Shown here: positions 8,181 to 18,395 of the stretch, piece by piece
Layout of the letters: every line of letters begins with the position of its first letter
Position numbering within the stretch: position 1 is the first letter of the stretch
Assembly (NCBI RefSeq): GCF_008698145.1
Contig: NZ_RZNZ01000007.1
Coordinates: 1-64,000 of the forward strand
Origin: Bifidobacterium vespertilionis
Lineage (GTDB): Bacteria > Actinomycetota > Actinomycetes > Actinomycetales > Bifidobacteriaceae
Direction of reading: 5' to 3'
DNA length: 64,000 bases
Notes under the pieces: generated by a model
What the model was told of the DNA's origin: nothing
The model's database searches: none
What the model saw: the letters and a program-made list of their open reading frames with translations, nothing else
Made by a program: the position numbers and the translations under genes

Positions 8181-9895
8181 CGCGCCCACCCCGGCTTCCC
8201 CATGTTGTCAAGCAAACGAGTCGGTATATCGACAGGTAACAGCAATCCGCCACCCAGATGCCGGCTCTGTCCGATCGCCGCAATCGTCGTATCCGTCTGC
8301 CATGAAGGATCGAAGCCGATCAAGGCTGAAATTCCCATGAGCGTGACTCCCGGCTGCACCTTGTGCACATACCGTTCCATTTGCGGACGACCTGTCGATT
8401 GCGCCTCAACGACGCGCAATCCCGACGCAACGACACGGTCCACGAGTGACCAGTACCGCGCCTCGCGGCTGCTTGGCGTCACGGGCGAAACGTCCGTGGT
8501 GTTCCGAGACGCGTCGGCCTTTTCGTTGATACTGTCGCGCCATGCATGGCCAACAGACAGTTCCACGTGCTCCCGTGCGCCCCAACGGCGACGGGCATCG
8601 GTCGGATCAGGAATCGGTCGCGTTTCCCGGACACAGAACGGGTACGGACTCCACAGTCGTGTGCATCCGCGTTCCACCGGTTTCCAGAATCTCCGCAAAT
8701 CGATATCCTCCCTAGTGTCTCCAAGCACAAGTCTCTGTGCAGCGTCGCGGTGATACAGACGCGTCCCCCGCACTGCATGGCAAATCCGTTCGATTGCATC
8801 CGCGTCCTCGGGAGCGATGTCATGCGGCAGCATGATGAGGAATGCGGGAAGCTCCCCGCGAAGACCGTCGGCAATGGGCATATCCGGCGTAAGAATCTGG
8901 ATTGCTACGTTGTTTGCGGGGCGCAAGGTGCTTGGAATACCCTCATAGCGGCCCGTCAGCACCGGCGACGCGCCATATCCCCACTGCCGTACCAGCAGCC
9001 GATGCATGGCGACGCACCAAGCAACCAACTCGGAATCCTTCGGTGCCCAGTTACGAGCGTACGGCCTTTCAGTATCATCCACGCATGCCGGGATGAGAAT
9101 GCCATGCGTCCATGGGCAGATGGCGCTCCCGTGCATCGCAGCCGCCGTCGGATGCCCGAGAGCATATCCAACATTGCGTACGCAGTTCGTCAGATCGTTC
9201 GATAGGACGTTCTTCTCATCCTCACTGCCTTTTGCCGCGGAACCCTTCTTCGGATACGCCTTGGCGTAGCCATTCCTAAGTTCTTGAAGATGTCCGGGTG
9301 CGGGTACGGCAAACTCTTCCATATTCGCCATACCGGCAAAGGAAAAATCGTCGGCCTCCATCAGTAACGAGTTCGCCAACGGATATGCGGCATCATCGAA
9401 TGCATAGGCATGTAGCCTCACCGGCGAGCATGCTTCACCCAGATATGGCACCTCCCAGCACAACGCGGACAAGACTTCCCGCAGTTCCGAATTGGGGGCA
9501 TGCCGCCATTGCCAAATCAGTGTGCCGGATTCGGTATCGCTATAGGCCACGCAACTCAGATCGGCCGCGGCGATTTTCTTCGAGATGCCGTTCTTACTGT
9601 CCCATACACCTTGATCGCGGTATCTGAGTGGCGTAACCGCATTGGGCGTGCTTTCGGGCAGTCGAATCGCATCCGGAGCATGCTGTTCAAGCCATTGGAA
9701 TGCCGATTCCAAACGATCCGCGGATACGACGGATCCGCTTCCGTCCAAGATCGCCCCGAAACCAAATGGTCCATAGGCAGCCGAGACCAAAGCCTTGTAG
9801 AGGCGTTCCGGCGAGGGATATCGTTCCAGCTGCCCCACGGAGTTTGATCCTCGATAGGTGGCAAACAAAAAACGTGCGGATATCGCAAATGGCAT
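8177..9895 (-). CDS. csb2: Csb2 (Cas5-Cas6-type fusion) of type I-U Cascade
   Basis: This 572-aa protein begins AISARFLFATYRGS and has ERYPSPERLYKALVSAAYG, the Cas5-like N-terminal signature of the GSU0054/Csb2 family. The C-terminal part carries the second RAMP-like region. In this subtype the fusion provides both the Cas5 function at the crRNA 5' handle and Cas6 processing of the CRISPR transcript. It follows csb1 after 10 nt and overlaps cas3 by 4 nt, consistent with translational coupling. Length is normal for the family. Confidence 0.88.
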   Translation of the reverse strand: MPFAISARFLFATYRGSNSVGQLERYPSPERLYKALVSAAYGPFGFGAILDGSGSVVSADRLESAFQWLEQHAPDAIRLPESTPNAVTPLRYRDQGVWDSKNGISKKIAAADLSCVAYSDTESGTLIWQWRHAPNSELREVLSALCWEVPYLGEACSPVRLHAYAFDDAAYPLANSLLMEADDFSFAGMANMEEFAVPAPGHLQELRNGYAKAYPKKGSAAKGSEDEKNVLSNDLTNCVRNVGYALGHPTAAAMHGSAICPWTHGILIPACVDDTERPYARNWAPKDSELVAWCVAMHRLLVRQWGYGASPVLTGRYEGIPSTLRPANNVAIQILTPDMPIADGLRGELPAFLIMLPHDIAPEDADAIERICHAVRGTRLYHRDAAQRLVLGDTREDIDLRRFWKPVERGCTRLWSPYPFCVRETRPIPDPTDARRRWGAREHVELSVGHAWRDSINEKADASRNTTDVSPVTPSSREARYWSLVDRVVASGLRVVEAQSTGRPQMERYVHKVQPGVTLMGISALIGFDPSWQTDTTIAAIGQSRHLGGGLLLPVDIPTRLLDNMGKPGWAR

Positions 9896-9905
9896 CGCAT
9901 ACCGC

Positions 9906-11111
9906 CTACTCGTCGGATTCTTCGGCGGTACCTGCCTTGGTCACCAGCGGATTGCCGGTAACACGCAGTACCTGACCATGCCAGTCCACGCCGGCCACGT
10001 CATGTGCTTGTTGGTACGCCTGTTCAAGCAGCTCATCGGCATGGACCAAGTCAAGCATCTCCAGATCTTCTTGGGCGCCGAATCGGCGATCCAGGACCGT
10101 CTTCGGAGCGGCCTCCTCGCGCAGCATGCAATTTGCGCGGAGATTAAGCTCAGCGTTGCTCCCCGCCATGGCGTTGAGAATGACAGCGGCCAGCAGCACA
10201 CGAATCGCGGCATCGCCGTCCGGCCCCTTGCCGAATCGCAATGCGCGCAATGTGGAGAAGCTGAGCACGTGCGTACGGATGATCGAGCTAACCGCGATGC
10301 CGTCCAAGTCTGCGGCATTGCCGGTTTGCGGAGGAATAGCGCCAAGACCCAGCTTGGATCCTTTGCCGCTTTTCTCAAAATCCGCCCGGGTTTTCTCACT
10401 GACCTCCGAGGCCACGATGCCTCCGATGACTTTGGCGTCAGCCTTGTCAAACTTGATGCTCGCATCGACGGGATCCACACGAGCACCGGCACGATGCACG
10501 GGCTCGGGATCCCGCTGATTGGCAAGCACTCCGATGATCTCACCGTTGAACGGAGACGCAATGCGCAGCTGGTTCTTACGCCGCGTGGAATCCCAGCCAC
10601 CGAACGCCACCGTGATGGGAGACAGATCAAACAAGGCACTCATATCCTCCGCCGTGGCGTTACGAGCATTGATGTACGCCGGCAATTCGGAAGTCGACCG
10701 CCCATCGATCGAACCGACGCGGATATGAGCATCGAATGCGCGATGCGGTAGCTGAGAATCAAAATACGACCGTTGGATCGTGTTTCCGCGGCCATTCTCC
10801 ATCTCGTAGGTCACCTCGATGCGTGGCATACGCGAGAGAATGGGATGACCGTCCTTGATGGCCTTGACAATGTGGTCCTCCAGTCGATTGGCTTGCGACG
10901 GCCGCGAATCAATGAGCACCACGCGCCGGAGTTCCCCGTTGATGTATCGATCCTCGTAGACATATGAAGCAGCATTGCCATCGGCGTACTTGGCCGGTGC
11001 CACGATCCCCTCTCCGCCGGCAGCCGGTACCAAGACCGTTCGCTCCGACAATGTACTTGGCCCGCCAAGTCTGCTAGCGGAATTCAAATCGTTGATGTTC
11101 AGGATAGTCAT
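9906..11111 (-). CDS. csb1: Csb1 (Cas7-family) backbone subunit of type I-U Cascade
   Basis: The 401-aa protein matches the GSU0053/Csb1 family: an N-terminal DSRPSQANRLEDHI followed by LPHRAFDAHIRVG, and later SPITVAFGGWDSTRRKNQL. It forms the repeated crRNA-binding backbone of Cascade. It is the first gene of the minus-strand cas operon. The ATG at 11111 is preceded by AAAGGAACG. Upstream, a palindrome at 11137-11151 may be involved in control. No damage is visible, so the interference module csb1-csb2-cas3-csb3 appears complete. Confidence 0.9.
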   Translation of the reverse strand: MTILNINDLNSASRLGGPSTLSERTVLVPAAGGEGIVAPAKYADGNAASYVYEDRYINGELRRVVLIDSRPSQANRLEDHIVKAIKDGHPILSRMPRIEVTYEMENGRGNTIQRSYFDSQLPHRAFDAHIRVGSIDGRSTSELPAYINARNATAEDMSALFDLSPITVAFGGWDSTRRKNQLRIASPFNGEIIGVLANQRDPEPVHRAGARVDPVDASIKFDKADAKVIGGIVASEVSEKTRADFEKSGKGSKLGLGAIPPQTGNAADLDGIAVSSIIRTHVLSFSTLRALRFGKGPDGDAAIRVLLAAVILNAMAGSNAELNLRANCMLREEAAPKTVLDRRFGAQEDLEMLDLVHADELLEQAYQQAHDVAGVDWHGQVLRVTGNPLVTKAGTAEESDE

Positions 11112-11136
11112 GGCTACGTTCCTTTCGGCCTATACC

Positions 11137-11151
11137 AGTTGTGGAACAACT
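11137..11151. promoter_or_regulatory. palindrome AGTTGTGGAACAACT upstream of csb1
   Basis: A perfect 6-bp inverted repeat with a 3-nt centre lies 26-40 nt upstream of the csb1 start. The position fits an operator or a 5' leader hairpin of the cas operon. The following stretch, 11152-11613, contains no gene I can support; its frames are low-complexity and Arg/Pro-rich without a ribosome binding site. Confidence 0.35.
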
Positions 11152-11613
11152 TTGTTCGACACAGCTATCTTACATTAAGACTACATGATAGGGAAATCGA
11201 CGGGCCTGTCGACCGTGTTCGCAGTTTTCGTGGGTTAGTTGATGGGCTACGACAGCGATCATCGGCGGTTTGTCAATGTAGCATCACTATCGCACCGCTT
11301 AACAGGCCGGGTTCAATTTGTAATCCGTCTCGCCGTGACGGAGACCTCCCGCCAGAGCCTCGCCCAGCGAGAGACTCCCGCCACGGACAGACACGGACCT
11401 CCCACCAAGGACGCCTCACCGAGAGAACACCGCCGACACCCGAACCGCATGCCCCGCCGACAGCATGCCAGCAAGCAACAACCGCGCCACCACGACAACC
11501 TCTCGCCACACCATCCAGCGGCGAGAACGCTACCCGACGGCCTGAACACCGGCCGTTCCTGCGGGACAGCACCAGGATCAGCCGATCACCTCACGATATA
11601 CCACGAGAAACGA

Positions 11614-11871
11614 TCAGTACTCACCCCGGCTGGGAATGATGACGACACGCCCCTCGGCCACATCCTTCAGATGTCTGCCATACGGGGACTTGCCATAACG
11701 GTCCGCGGACTCCAGAAGCTCTCCCTTCGTGATCCACCCGTTCTCATACGCGATCTCCTCGACCACCGCGATCGGCAGACCCTGCGCACGCTGCACCGTA
11801 CGCACGAACTCACCCGCCTCATACAACGAATCCATCGTACCCGTATCCAACCACGCATAACCACGACCACG
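11614..11871 (-). pseudogene. rfbA: C-terminal remnant of glucose-1-phosphate thymidylyltransferase (rfbA)
   Basis: The minus-strand frame reads GYAWLDTGTMDSLYEAGEFV and continues with RAQGLPIAVVEEIAYENGWI and YGRHL, which is the C-terminal 80-odd residues of RfbA/RmlA. RfbA is about 290 aa, so roughly 70% is absent and the sequence starts abruptly at about 11871. In the dTDP-rhamnose pathway it precedes RfbB, which survives at 17263-18294 on the opposite strand. The two genes have been separated and inverted relative to each other, presumably by IS-mediated rearrangement. Confidence 0.85.
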
Positions 11872-11932
11872 TTGTGGTATGCTAACGGCAAGAAATTTTC
11901 CGGTTTTCTACAACTACATGAGGAGATTTACA

Positions 11933-12619
11933 ATGTCAGTACAGCCTGATTTTGCTGATAATCCAAGGATTCTTACCGCAGATTCCGCCTCTATGGAGTT
12001 CTTCCGTATTTTCGGTTTCTCTGCCGATAAACTAAAAGAGGCCGCAATTCGTGCGCTACGATCGGCACGCGAAACGGATGATATGCACTCTCAGCTGAGT
12101 GCCGCAGGCTCCAGTTTTTACCATAGTCTGGTGTCAGAGGTGCGTGCCGAGATCGACATCCTCGATGATTGGAGTGCGAATCGTTCAGATGACAACAAGA
12201 CTTCGCCTCGCGCGCACCGAGCTGACGGTCTTGCATTAGCATTCGCCCAAGGCACGGCTGCGACAGGCCGTAGCACCGGATCACCTCAACTGCGGAAGAA
12301 ACCGGGAACGGTAACTCTGCTCGAACTGCAGCGCAGCACCTCTCAAGATCCTCAACAGATGGAGTTCGAGCGTTTCTCCGAAGCAGTAGAAGAGCGTCCG
12401 CAGACATTATGGCTGTTGTTGTTTCACCGCAGCACGGACAATGAAAGCGTGGGTTTGGAGGTGTCATTGCCTCTTGGAGTAAGCGATGACGGTAAAATCT
12501 TAGGCTGGGATAAGCGAATCGTATTTGGCGAAATCGGTGCAAACGATCAGATTATGGAGGTTCGGGACGATGAGCGCAACACGAGCGACGACGTTGCCGT
12601 CACCATTTCCGCGCGCTGA
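11933..12619 (+). CDS. unknown 228-aa protein paired with an XRE-ImmA/IrrE gene
   Basis: No family is recognised. The N-terminal half is helical (SMEFFRIFGFSADKLKEAAI), the middle is Ser/Arg/Gly-rich and the C-terminal part looks beta-rich (TLWLLLFHRSTDNESVGLEV). The ATG at 11933 follows AGGAG at good spacing. Its last 50 nt overlap the start of the downstream XRE-ImmA/IrrE gene, a coupling typical of TA-like operons. It could be the effector or the substrate of the metallopeptidase. GC is lower than that of the housekeeping genes. Confidence 0.7.
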   Translation: MSVQPDFADNPRILTADSASMEFFRIFGFSADKLKEAAIRALRSARETDDMHSQLSAAGSSFYHSLVSEVRAEIDILDDWSANRSDDNKTSPRAHRADGLALAFAQGTAATGRSTGSPQLRKKPGTVTLLELQRSTSQDPQQMEFERFSEAVEERPQTLWLLLFHRSTDNESVGLEVSLPLGVSDDGKILGWDKRIVFGEIGANDQIMEVRDDERNTSDDVAVTISAR

Positions 12620-13769
12620 CGATCACCGCCAATCATTGGATCCGGAGCGCATTCGCTGCGCCCGTGAAACCGCGGGTTTGAGCAAGATTCAGCTGGCGGA
12701 GCTCTTGGGAGTGACGTCACGCACCATCACCAACTACGAGGAGGATGGAGCCCCTGCTTTCCAAGTGAACGCCTTGGCCAGAGCATTGAACGTCATGCCC
12801 TTGTTTTTCACTGTGCTGCCGAATTCACCAGCGATCGAGGATCTGTCGGAGGGACAGGTATGGTTCCGTTCATTGCGCAGATCCACTGTTCGCCAACGCA
12901 AGTCCGCCGTCGGCCACGGCCGCAACGCACTACTCTTCTTCCGCTGGATCGAAGGACATTTCCATCTGCCCACATGTGATTTGCCCGTAGGAGACGAGAC
13001 CGTATGGAAGCCGGAAGAAGCTGCGTCGGCTCTCCGCGGCGACTGGGCCTATGGCGAGAACCCACTTCCCGACATGATGGGGCTTGCTGAAGCCCATGGC
13101 GTCCGTCTGTTCAGCCTGCCGTCGGTCGGCAAAGAGGTGGATGCCTTCAGCTTCGTGTTCGCCGATAATGCCTATATTGCGGTCGATACGGCAAAGACGC
13201 CGGAACGCCAACGATTCGATATCGCTCACGAAATCGGGCATCTCATGCTGCACGCAGGCTTACTGTCCGAGGATGTTGCGGGAAGGAACATCGAATCCGA
13301 AGCGCATGAATTCGCCGCGCATTTGCTCATGCCGACACGTCGAGTACTTGCCGTCATACCCTCTCATGCCACCATCTCCCAGATCATCTCGGGCAAGAGA
13401 TACTTCAAGGTATCAGCCATGGCCATGGCGAGACGGGCACATGAACTGGGCAGGCTCTCCGACTGGGAGTACCGACGTGTCTGCTCCGAGCTTACATCAC
13501 GTGGATACCGTACCGAAGAACCCGATGGCATCCCCTCTGAACTCTCCAAGGTGTTCTCATTCATCGTTCAGACCAACCAAGTGAAGGGTGTGTCAACCAC
13601 TACGATCAGCGAGGAGACCGGACTGTCATCCAAGGAACTTCACGACCTGTCCTTCGGATCAATGCTATATGCGTCCGGCAAAGGCGTTACCACTTGCAGG
13701 CTCGGGGCAACGTCGTCACGGCCAAAACTGACATTGCATATCAATAGCAACTATCACGGACTTCAATGA
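12570..13769 (+). CDS. XRE-family regulator fused to ImmA/IrrE metallopeptidase
   Basis: The 399-aa protein has an N-terminal helix-turn-helix (RIRCARETAGLSKIQLAELL, then TSRTITNYEEDGAP) and a zincin domain with HEXXH (AHEIGHLML) near residue 220, followed by EAHEFAAHLLMP supplying the third ligand. Such proteins cleave or sense a partner and relieve repression in prophage and TA-like systems. The ATG at 12570 follows GGAGG. It overlaps the upstream 228-aa gene by 50 nt. The stop is 1-2 nt from the left end of an ISL3-type remnant, so the original C-terminus may have been altered. Confidence 0.88.
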   Translation: MSATRATTLPSPFPRADDHRQSLDPERIRCARETAGLSKIQLAELLGVTSRTITNYEEDGAPAFQVNALARALNVMPLFFTVLPNSPAIEDLSEGQVWFRSLRRSTVRQRKSAVGHGRNALLFFRWIEGHFHLPTCDLPVGDETVWKPEEAASALRGDWAYGENPLPDMMGLAEAHGVRLFSLPSVGKEVDAFSFVFADNAYIAVDTAKTPERQRFDIAHEIGHLMLHAGLLSEDVAGRNIESEAHEFAAHLLMPTRRVLAVIPSHATISQIISGKRYFKVSAMAMARRAHELGRLSDWEYRRVCSELTSRGYRTEEPDGIPSELSKVFSFIVQTNQVKGVSTTTISEETGLSSKELHDLSFGSMLYASGKGVTTCRLGATSSRPKLTLHINSNYHGLQ

Positions 13770-13770
13770 A

Positions 13771-14718
13771 TAGGAGCCTTCGCCAGTTTGTGTGGTGGGG
13801 TGTTGGGCCTCGGCGTCTTTGCCGGGGCTTTTTCCGTGTGGGATTCGGGAGGGGCGTTCTCCTGTATGGTTTGTTTCCGCCAAGAAAGTAGAACCGGAAC
13901 AAGGGAACGCCTGTGCCAACCATATCAGCCGGCGCGCTAAGCGCATGCTGCACCTGCCCTCCAACATCGTGGTCTGGATGCACCAAGGTCATGGGGAGAG
14001 GGTGTTCGACCTGTTCTTCCAGCAGCTGACGCCGGCCCAGCGCGCCTCCATCCGGGTGATCACCGGCGACAGGGCCCGGTGGATCGACGAGTGCGCGTTC
14101 CGCTGGTGCCCCATGGCCGAACGCATCCCCAGGCGGGTTCCACATCGTGTCCTGGGCGACCGACGCGCTCGACAAGGTCCGCACCGCCGCATGGCGCGAG
14201 GCCAGAAAGGCCAGCACGGCCCGGAAAGGCGCCAAGGACCCGATCAAAGGCGCCAGACGGGCGCTGCTGAAGAACGGGGGCGACCTGACCGCCGGCCAGA
14301 GGGCCCAGCTGGAGTGCGTGGCGAACACCAACGAGACCCTCTGGGAGGCGTACAAGCTCAAGGAGCGTCTCAGGATGATCCTCAGGCAGACAGCGGACGA
14401 GGCCGCGCCCCTGCTGCGCCAATGGGCCGCGGACGCGTTCCTGTCCGGCATCCCGGGATTCGTCCCACTCGGAGAGAAGATCGCCAGACGCCACTTCGGC
14501 ATCCTCGGAACCATCCGCAGCGGACTGTCCAACGCCAGGCTCGAGGCCGTGAACAACAAGATCAAGACCACCATCAAGATCGGCTACGGCTACCGCGACT
14601 TCGACAACCTCATCGCCCTCGTCATGCTCAAATGCGGAGGACTCGACCTCACACTCCCCGGACGCCAATAACCAGCAGGCCAGACCAGTGACCCACACCC
14701 ACACAAACACCCGAAAAG
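13771..14718 (+). mobile_element. internally deleted ISL3-family element (transposase remnant)
   Basis: The plus strand encodes the C-terminal part of an ISL3 transposase: ERVFDLFFQQLTPAQRASI at about 14000, then after a frameshift near 14130 a frame ending with SNARLEAVNNKIKTTIKIGY and MLKCGGLDLTLPG at 14671. Imperfect inverted ends are visible: GAGCCTTCGCCAGTTTGTGTG on the left, and on the right a sequence whose complement reads GGCTTTTCGGGTGTTTGTG. About two thirds of the transposase N-terminus is missing. It is not autonomous. The AT-rich gap 14719-14991 shows no gene. Confidence 0.85.
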
Positions 14719-14991
14719 CCAAAAATATGAGCAATACCAGTAAAGAAGTACCGGTCGACTTGAGTCTTTTCTAAATCTTTGCTATTCATGTATGAGAGTG
14801 TAAATCTCGATACCAGCCTCAGCATCATCACAAGAATTTGCCACAATCATAACAAGTTGATTATTTGACAATTCTCAAATGCTGAAATATAAATTTACAT
14901 TCTCTACCTAATAATAGCTGTCGATAGTATTTCGAAAATCTTGATCACACAGATTGAGAGCAAACCTCATAAATAATCGTCACTATTACTT

Positions 14992-15615
14992 CTAATTATT
15001 AACAGTAAAGTATGAAATAATTTTTTTAAAAAAAGGATCTTTTTTTCTATAAGATTCCCTCAATTCTTTTGCTGCATGCATAAGTCCTTCTACACCAAAT
15101 GCGAAATCTTTTATATTGTCATTATATTTTTTGCTATTAATTTGAGAAACAGTTATATTTAATACCGCTTCCTTTATTATGCGTGCATATGATTCAAGAT
15201 ATGGGAAATTTAATACAAGCAAATAATATTTCTCTTCCATATATCTATTTTTTGTTCTCATATCAAAAATATTATTAGGGTAATTAGTTTCTAAATTTTC
15301 AACCCTTTTTACTATCTCCTCAATTCCCAATTGATTAATCAATTTACCCAAATCATTAAATTCTCTTGCTATATCTTTTCTCACCTTTTCTTTTTCATAT
15401 ATATTCATCAAATCCAAACAAGCAGATAGAAAATCAATGATACTTTTTACCAACAATTCATTTAAAGAATAAAAGTACTCATGATACATCTTTTTCAATG
15501 CATATCTATTTTGCACAATACCCATTACAACAGATACCATTGCACCAATTATTACACCAAGTAGTGTACTTACGCCCGACCACCACCATGGCTCAGTAGC
15601 AGCAATAGCGAACAT
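14992..15615 (-). CDS. AT-rich hypothetical protein with one N-terminal membrane helix, 207 aa
   Basis: The protein begins with a short lead and a hydrophobic segment (WWSGVSTLLGVIIGAMVSVV), then a charged, helix-rich cytoplasmic part with coiled-coil-like stretches (EEIVKRVENLETN). No family is recognised. Base composition is far more AT-rich than the core genome, indicating foreign origin. The single membrane anchor plus helical domain is seen in some small phage-defence proteins, but nothing here proves that role. There is no obvious co-transcribed partner. The ATG at 15615 has only a weak ribosome binding site (GAGATGA). Confidence 0.65.
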   Translation of the reverse strand: MFAIAATEPWWWSGVSTLLGVIIGAMVSVVMGIVQNRYALKKMYHEYFYSLNELLVKSIIDFLSACLDLMNIYEKEKVRKDIAREFNDLGKLINQLGIEEIVKRVENLETNYPNNIFDMRTKNRYMEEKYYLLVLNFPYLESYARIIKEAVLNITVSQINSKKYNDNIKDFAFGVEGLMHAAKELRESYRKKDPFFKKIISYFTVNN

Positions 15616-15935
15616 ATCATCTCCATTTCATTCCATCAATGCCATATATGCTTAAGAGAGTAAGAGATTCTATTATTGATTAGATAGTCAACGACATAAG
15701 TGGTACCAAATATAATCAATGCAAGATTCCACCGAATTGTTAAATGCCCATTCAAAAGTGATACAATTTATGAGGATTCGTCACTTATGAAGCATCATAT
15801 ACACCTACTTCTTTATAAGGATTGTCACTCAAAGATAACATCTGCCATAGTGAACTGACACATAGCGTCCAGAAATATCTGAACAATATTCAACCAATGC
15901 AAATTCCTTTCAAGAATAAAAGATCCAATCAATTC

Positions 15936-16210
15936 TATACGCGACTTTCCACTCAAGCGATTATACTACAATATACCGGTTTTTCTGGTTTTGGCCGAAT
16001 GGCGGCCGGCCGGCATGTAATTCCGATTTGTGCGGTCGAATTCCCAAGGTAGGGCGGATAGCAGCACCGCCATTCCGCCGGTTTTCCGCGGATGCTATCC
16101 GGGCAATCCGGAAAAACGACCGCACAAATCGGAATTACCCGATGTAGTTTGGACGGCGGGACACCGCAGGACGTAGTTGAAGCCCGCAAAGCGCTGGATA
16201 CTACGTTGCT
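15936..16210. repeat. long-hairpin repeat element, copy 2
   Basis: A perfect 21-bp inverted repeat has arms at 16018-16038 and 16117-16137 (left arm begins TAATTCCGATTTGTG). An inner pair GGATAGCA/TGCTATCC and the core CCGCCATTCCGCCGG are shared with copy 1. The right flank CCCGATGTAGTTTGGACGG and the further ACTACGTTGCTGTC also match copy 1. The left flank TATACGCGACTTTC matches copies 3-5. No gene is seen in 15616-15935 or 16211-16511. Confidence 0.8.
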
Positions 16211-16511
16211 GTCACCCGGAATGCGGACATGGCGGTCCCGCCGAGCATGCTGCCGCGCTGCGCCCGGACGAGAAGACCCGGATCTAGACCCCGGACGACC
16301 ACTTCAATGCCCCGTTCTGCGCTTACGCATAAACGTCAAGGAACGACAGAACGGCAAGAAGCCAAAACACAAAATGAGCAAAGCCATCAGGATAGAGGAT
16401 CATTCCCTGCCCGGGCAGCTTCGCTGGACAAAGCTTCGCCGATCGCAGCTCCGCCGATCACCATGCAAGCACAAAGAGCACGAAGCGTCCACGCCGCCCA
16501 ACATTTCGATC

Positions 16512-16793
16512 TCAGGCGGCTTGGATGCTGATCCGCCCGCCGAGAGCGTGGATGACCTTGAGGATGGTTTGGAAACTGGGATTGCCATCGCGGCTGAGGC
16601 TCTTATAGAGGCTTTCGCGGCCGACGCCGACCTCCTTGGCGATTTGCCCCATGCCCCGCGCCTTGGCGACATCGCCTATGGCAGCCTGCAAAAGAGCCGG
16701 GTCACCCGTTTCCGCAGCGGCGTCGAGATACTCGATGATGTCTTGTTCAGTTTTGAAGTATTCACTGGCATCCCAGTTCTTGATAGTCACCAT
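16512..16793 (-). CDS. HigA-like XRE antitoxin without a visible toxin
   Basis: This 93-aa protein (MVTIKNWDASEYFKTEQDII) has a C-terminal helix-turn-helix (MGQIAKEVGVGRESLYKSLS then PSFQTILKVIHALG). It matches the addiction-module antidote family usually encoded directly after a HigB/RelE-type toxin. The start at 16793 has a strong AAGGAGG. The space upstream contains only a promoter, and no toxin frame lies on either side, so this is an orphan. It may be a solitary regulator or act against a toxin elsewhere. Confidence 0.85.
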   Translation of the reverse strand: MVTIKNWDASEYFKTEQDIIEYLDAAAETGDPALLQAAIGDVAKARGMGQIAKEVGVGRESLYKSLSRDGNPSFQTILKVIHALGGRISIQAA

Positions 16794-16862
16794 TGGTGTT
16801 CCTCCTTGAGCTGTCTGAAAAGTTGTTGGGCGTATGCAATGGCAGCAATCCTCACGCCCAAT

Positions 16863-16892
16863 AATGTATCCCATAGAATACATGTATGTCAA
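16863..16892 (-). promoter_or_regulatory. promoter with palindromic operator for the HigA-like gene
   Basis: On the minus strand TTGACA (16892-16887) and TACATT (16868-16863) are separated by 18 nt. The perfect palindrome ATACATGTAT lies in the spacer, a plausible autoregulatory operator. The coding start is about 70 nt downstream. The stretch 16905-17262 beyond it has no supported gene. Confidence 0.6.
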
Positions 16893-17256
16893 GTTTTGCC
16901 ACATACCATCGCCAGCACCCCATATGCGCTAAGCTCCATTACTCAACAGCTCCTTCATCATCCTCGCACACCCCTCGCGGGGAGCGACATGAACAACAGG
17001 AACATGACGATTCTTTAGGAGTTCCTCGGTACTGCCGGCGATGAAATCGAGAGCGAAGCCGGTTTGGCGAGCTTCCGGAATGCAGACATGGAGAGCAGAC
17101 ACGGAGCGCGGGCAGCACGGTGTCGTCAACGTCCAACAAGTCGGTCGCGAGTATTCTCGCAAGGGCAGTGGAGACCACCCCAATGGATGCCTACTTGTAT
17201 TCACCGTTTGCATCCCGAAGACCCCAGATGCGGTAGGGGTTCCCCTGTAGACTTAG

Positions 17257-18294
<1,038 letters not shown>

Positions 18295-18328
18295 GCGGAC
18301 TGCTGCAGATTAGATCGGATATGAAAAC

Positions 18329-18351
18329 GGCCACCCCACATGTGGGTGGCC
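18329..18351. terminator. strong hairpin after rfbB
   Basis: GGCCACCC and GGGTGGCC pair around a CACATGT loop 35 nt after the rfbB stop. There is no U-run on the plus strand; on the minus strand the hairpin is followed by GTTTTC. It probably acts as an mRNA end or barrier between rfbB and the Abi-like gene. Confidence 0.4.
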
Positions 18352-18395
18352 CTGAAAGCAAGTACCAGTGTAGCGTGAAGCCTTCGGAGAATCAA

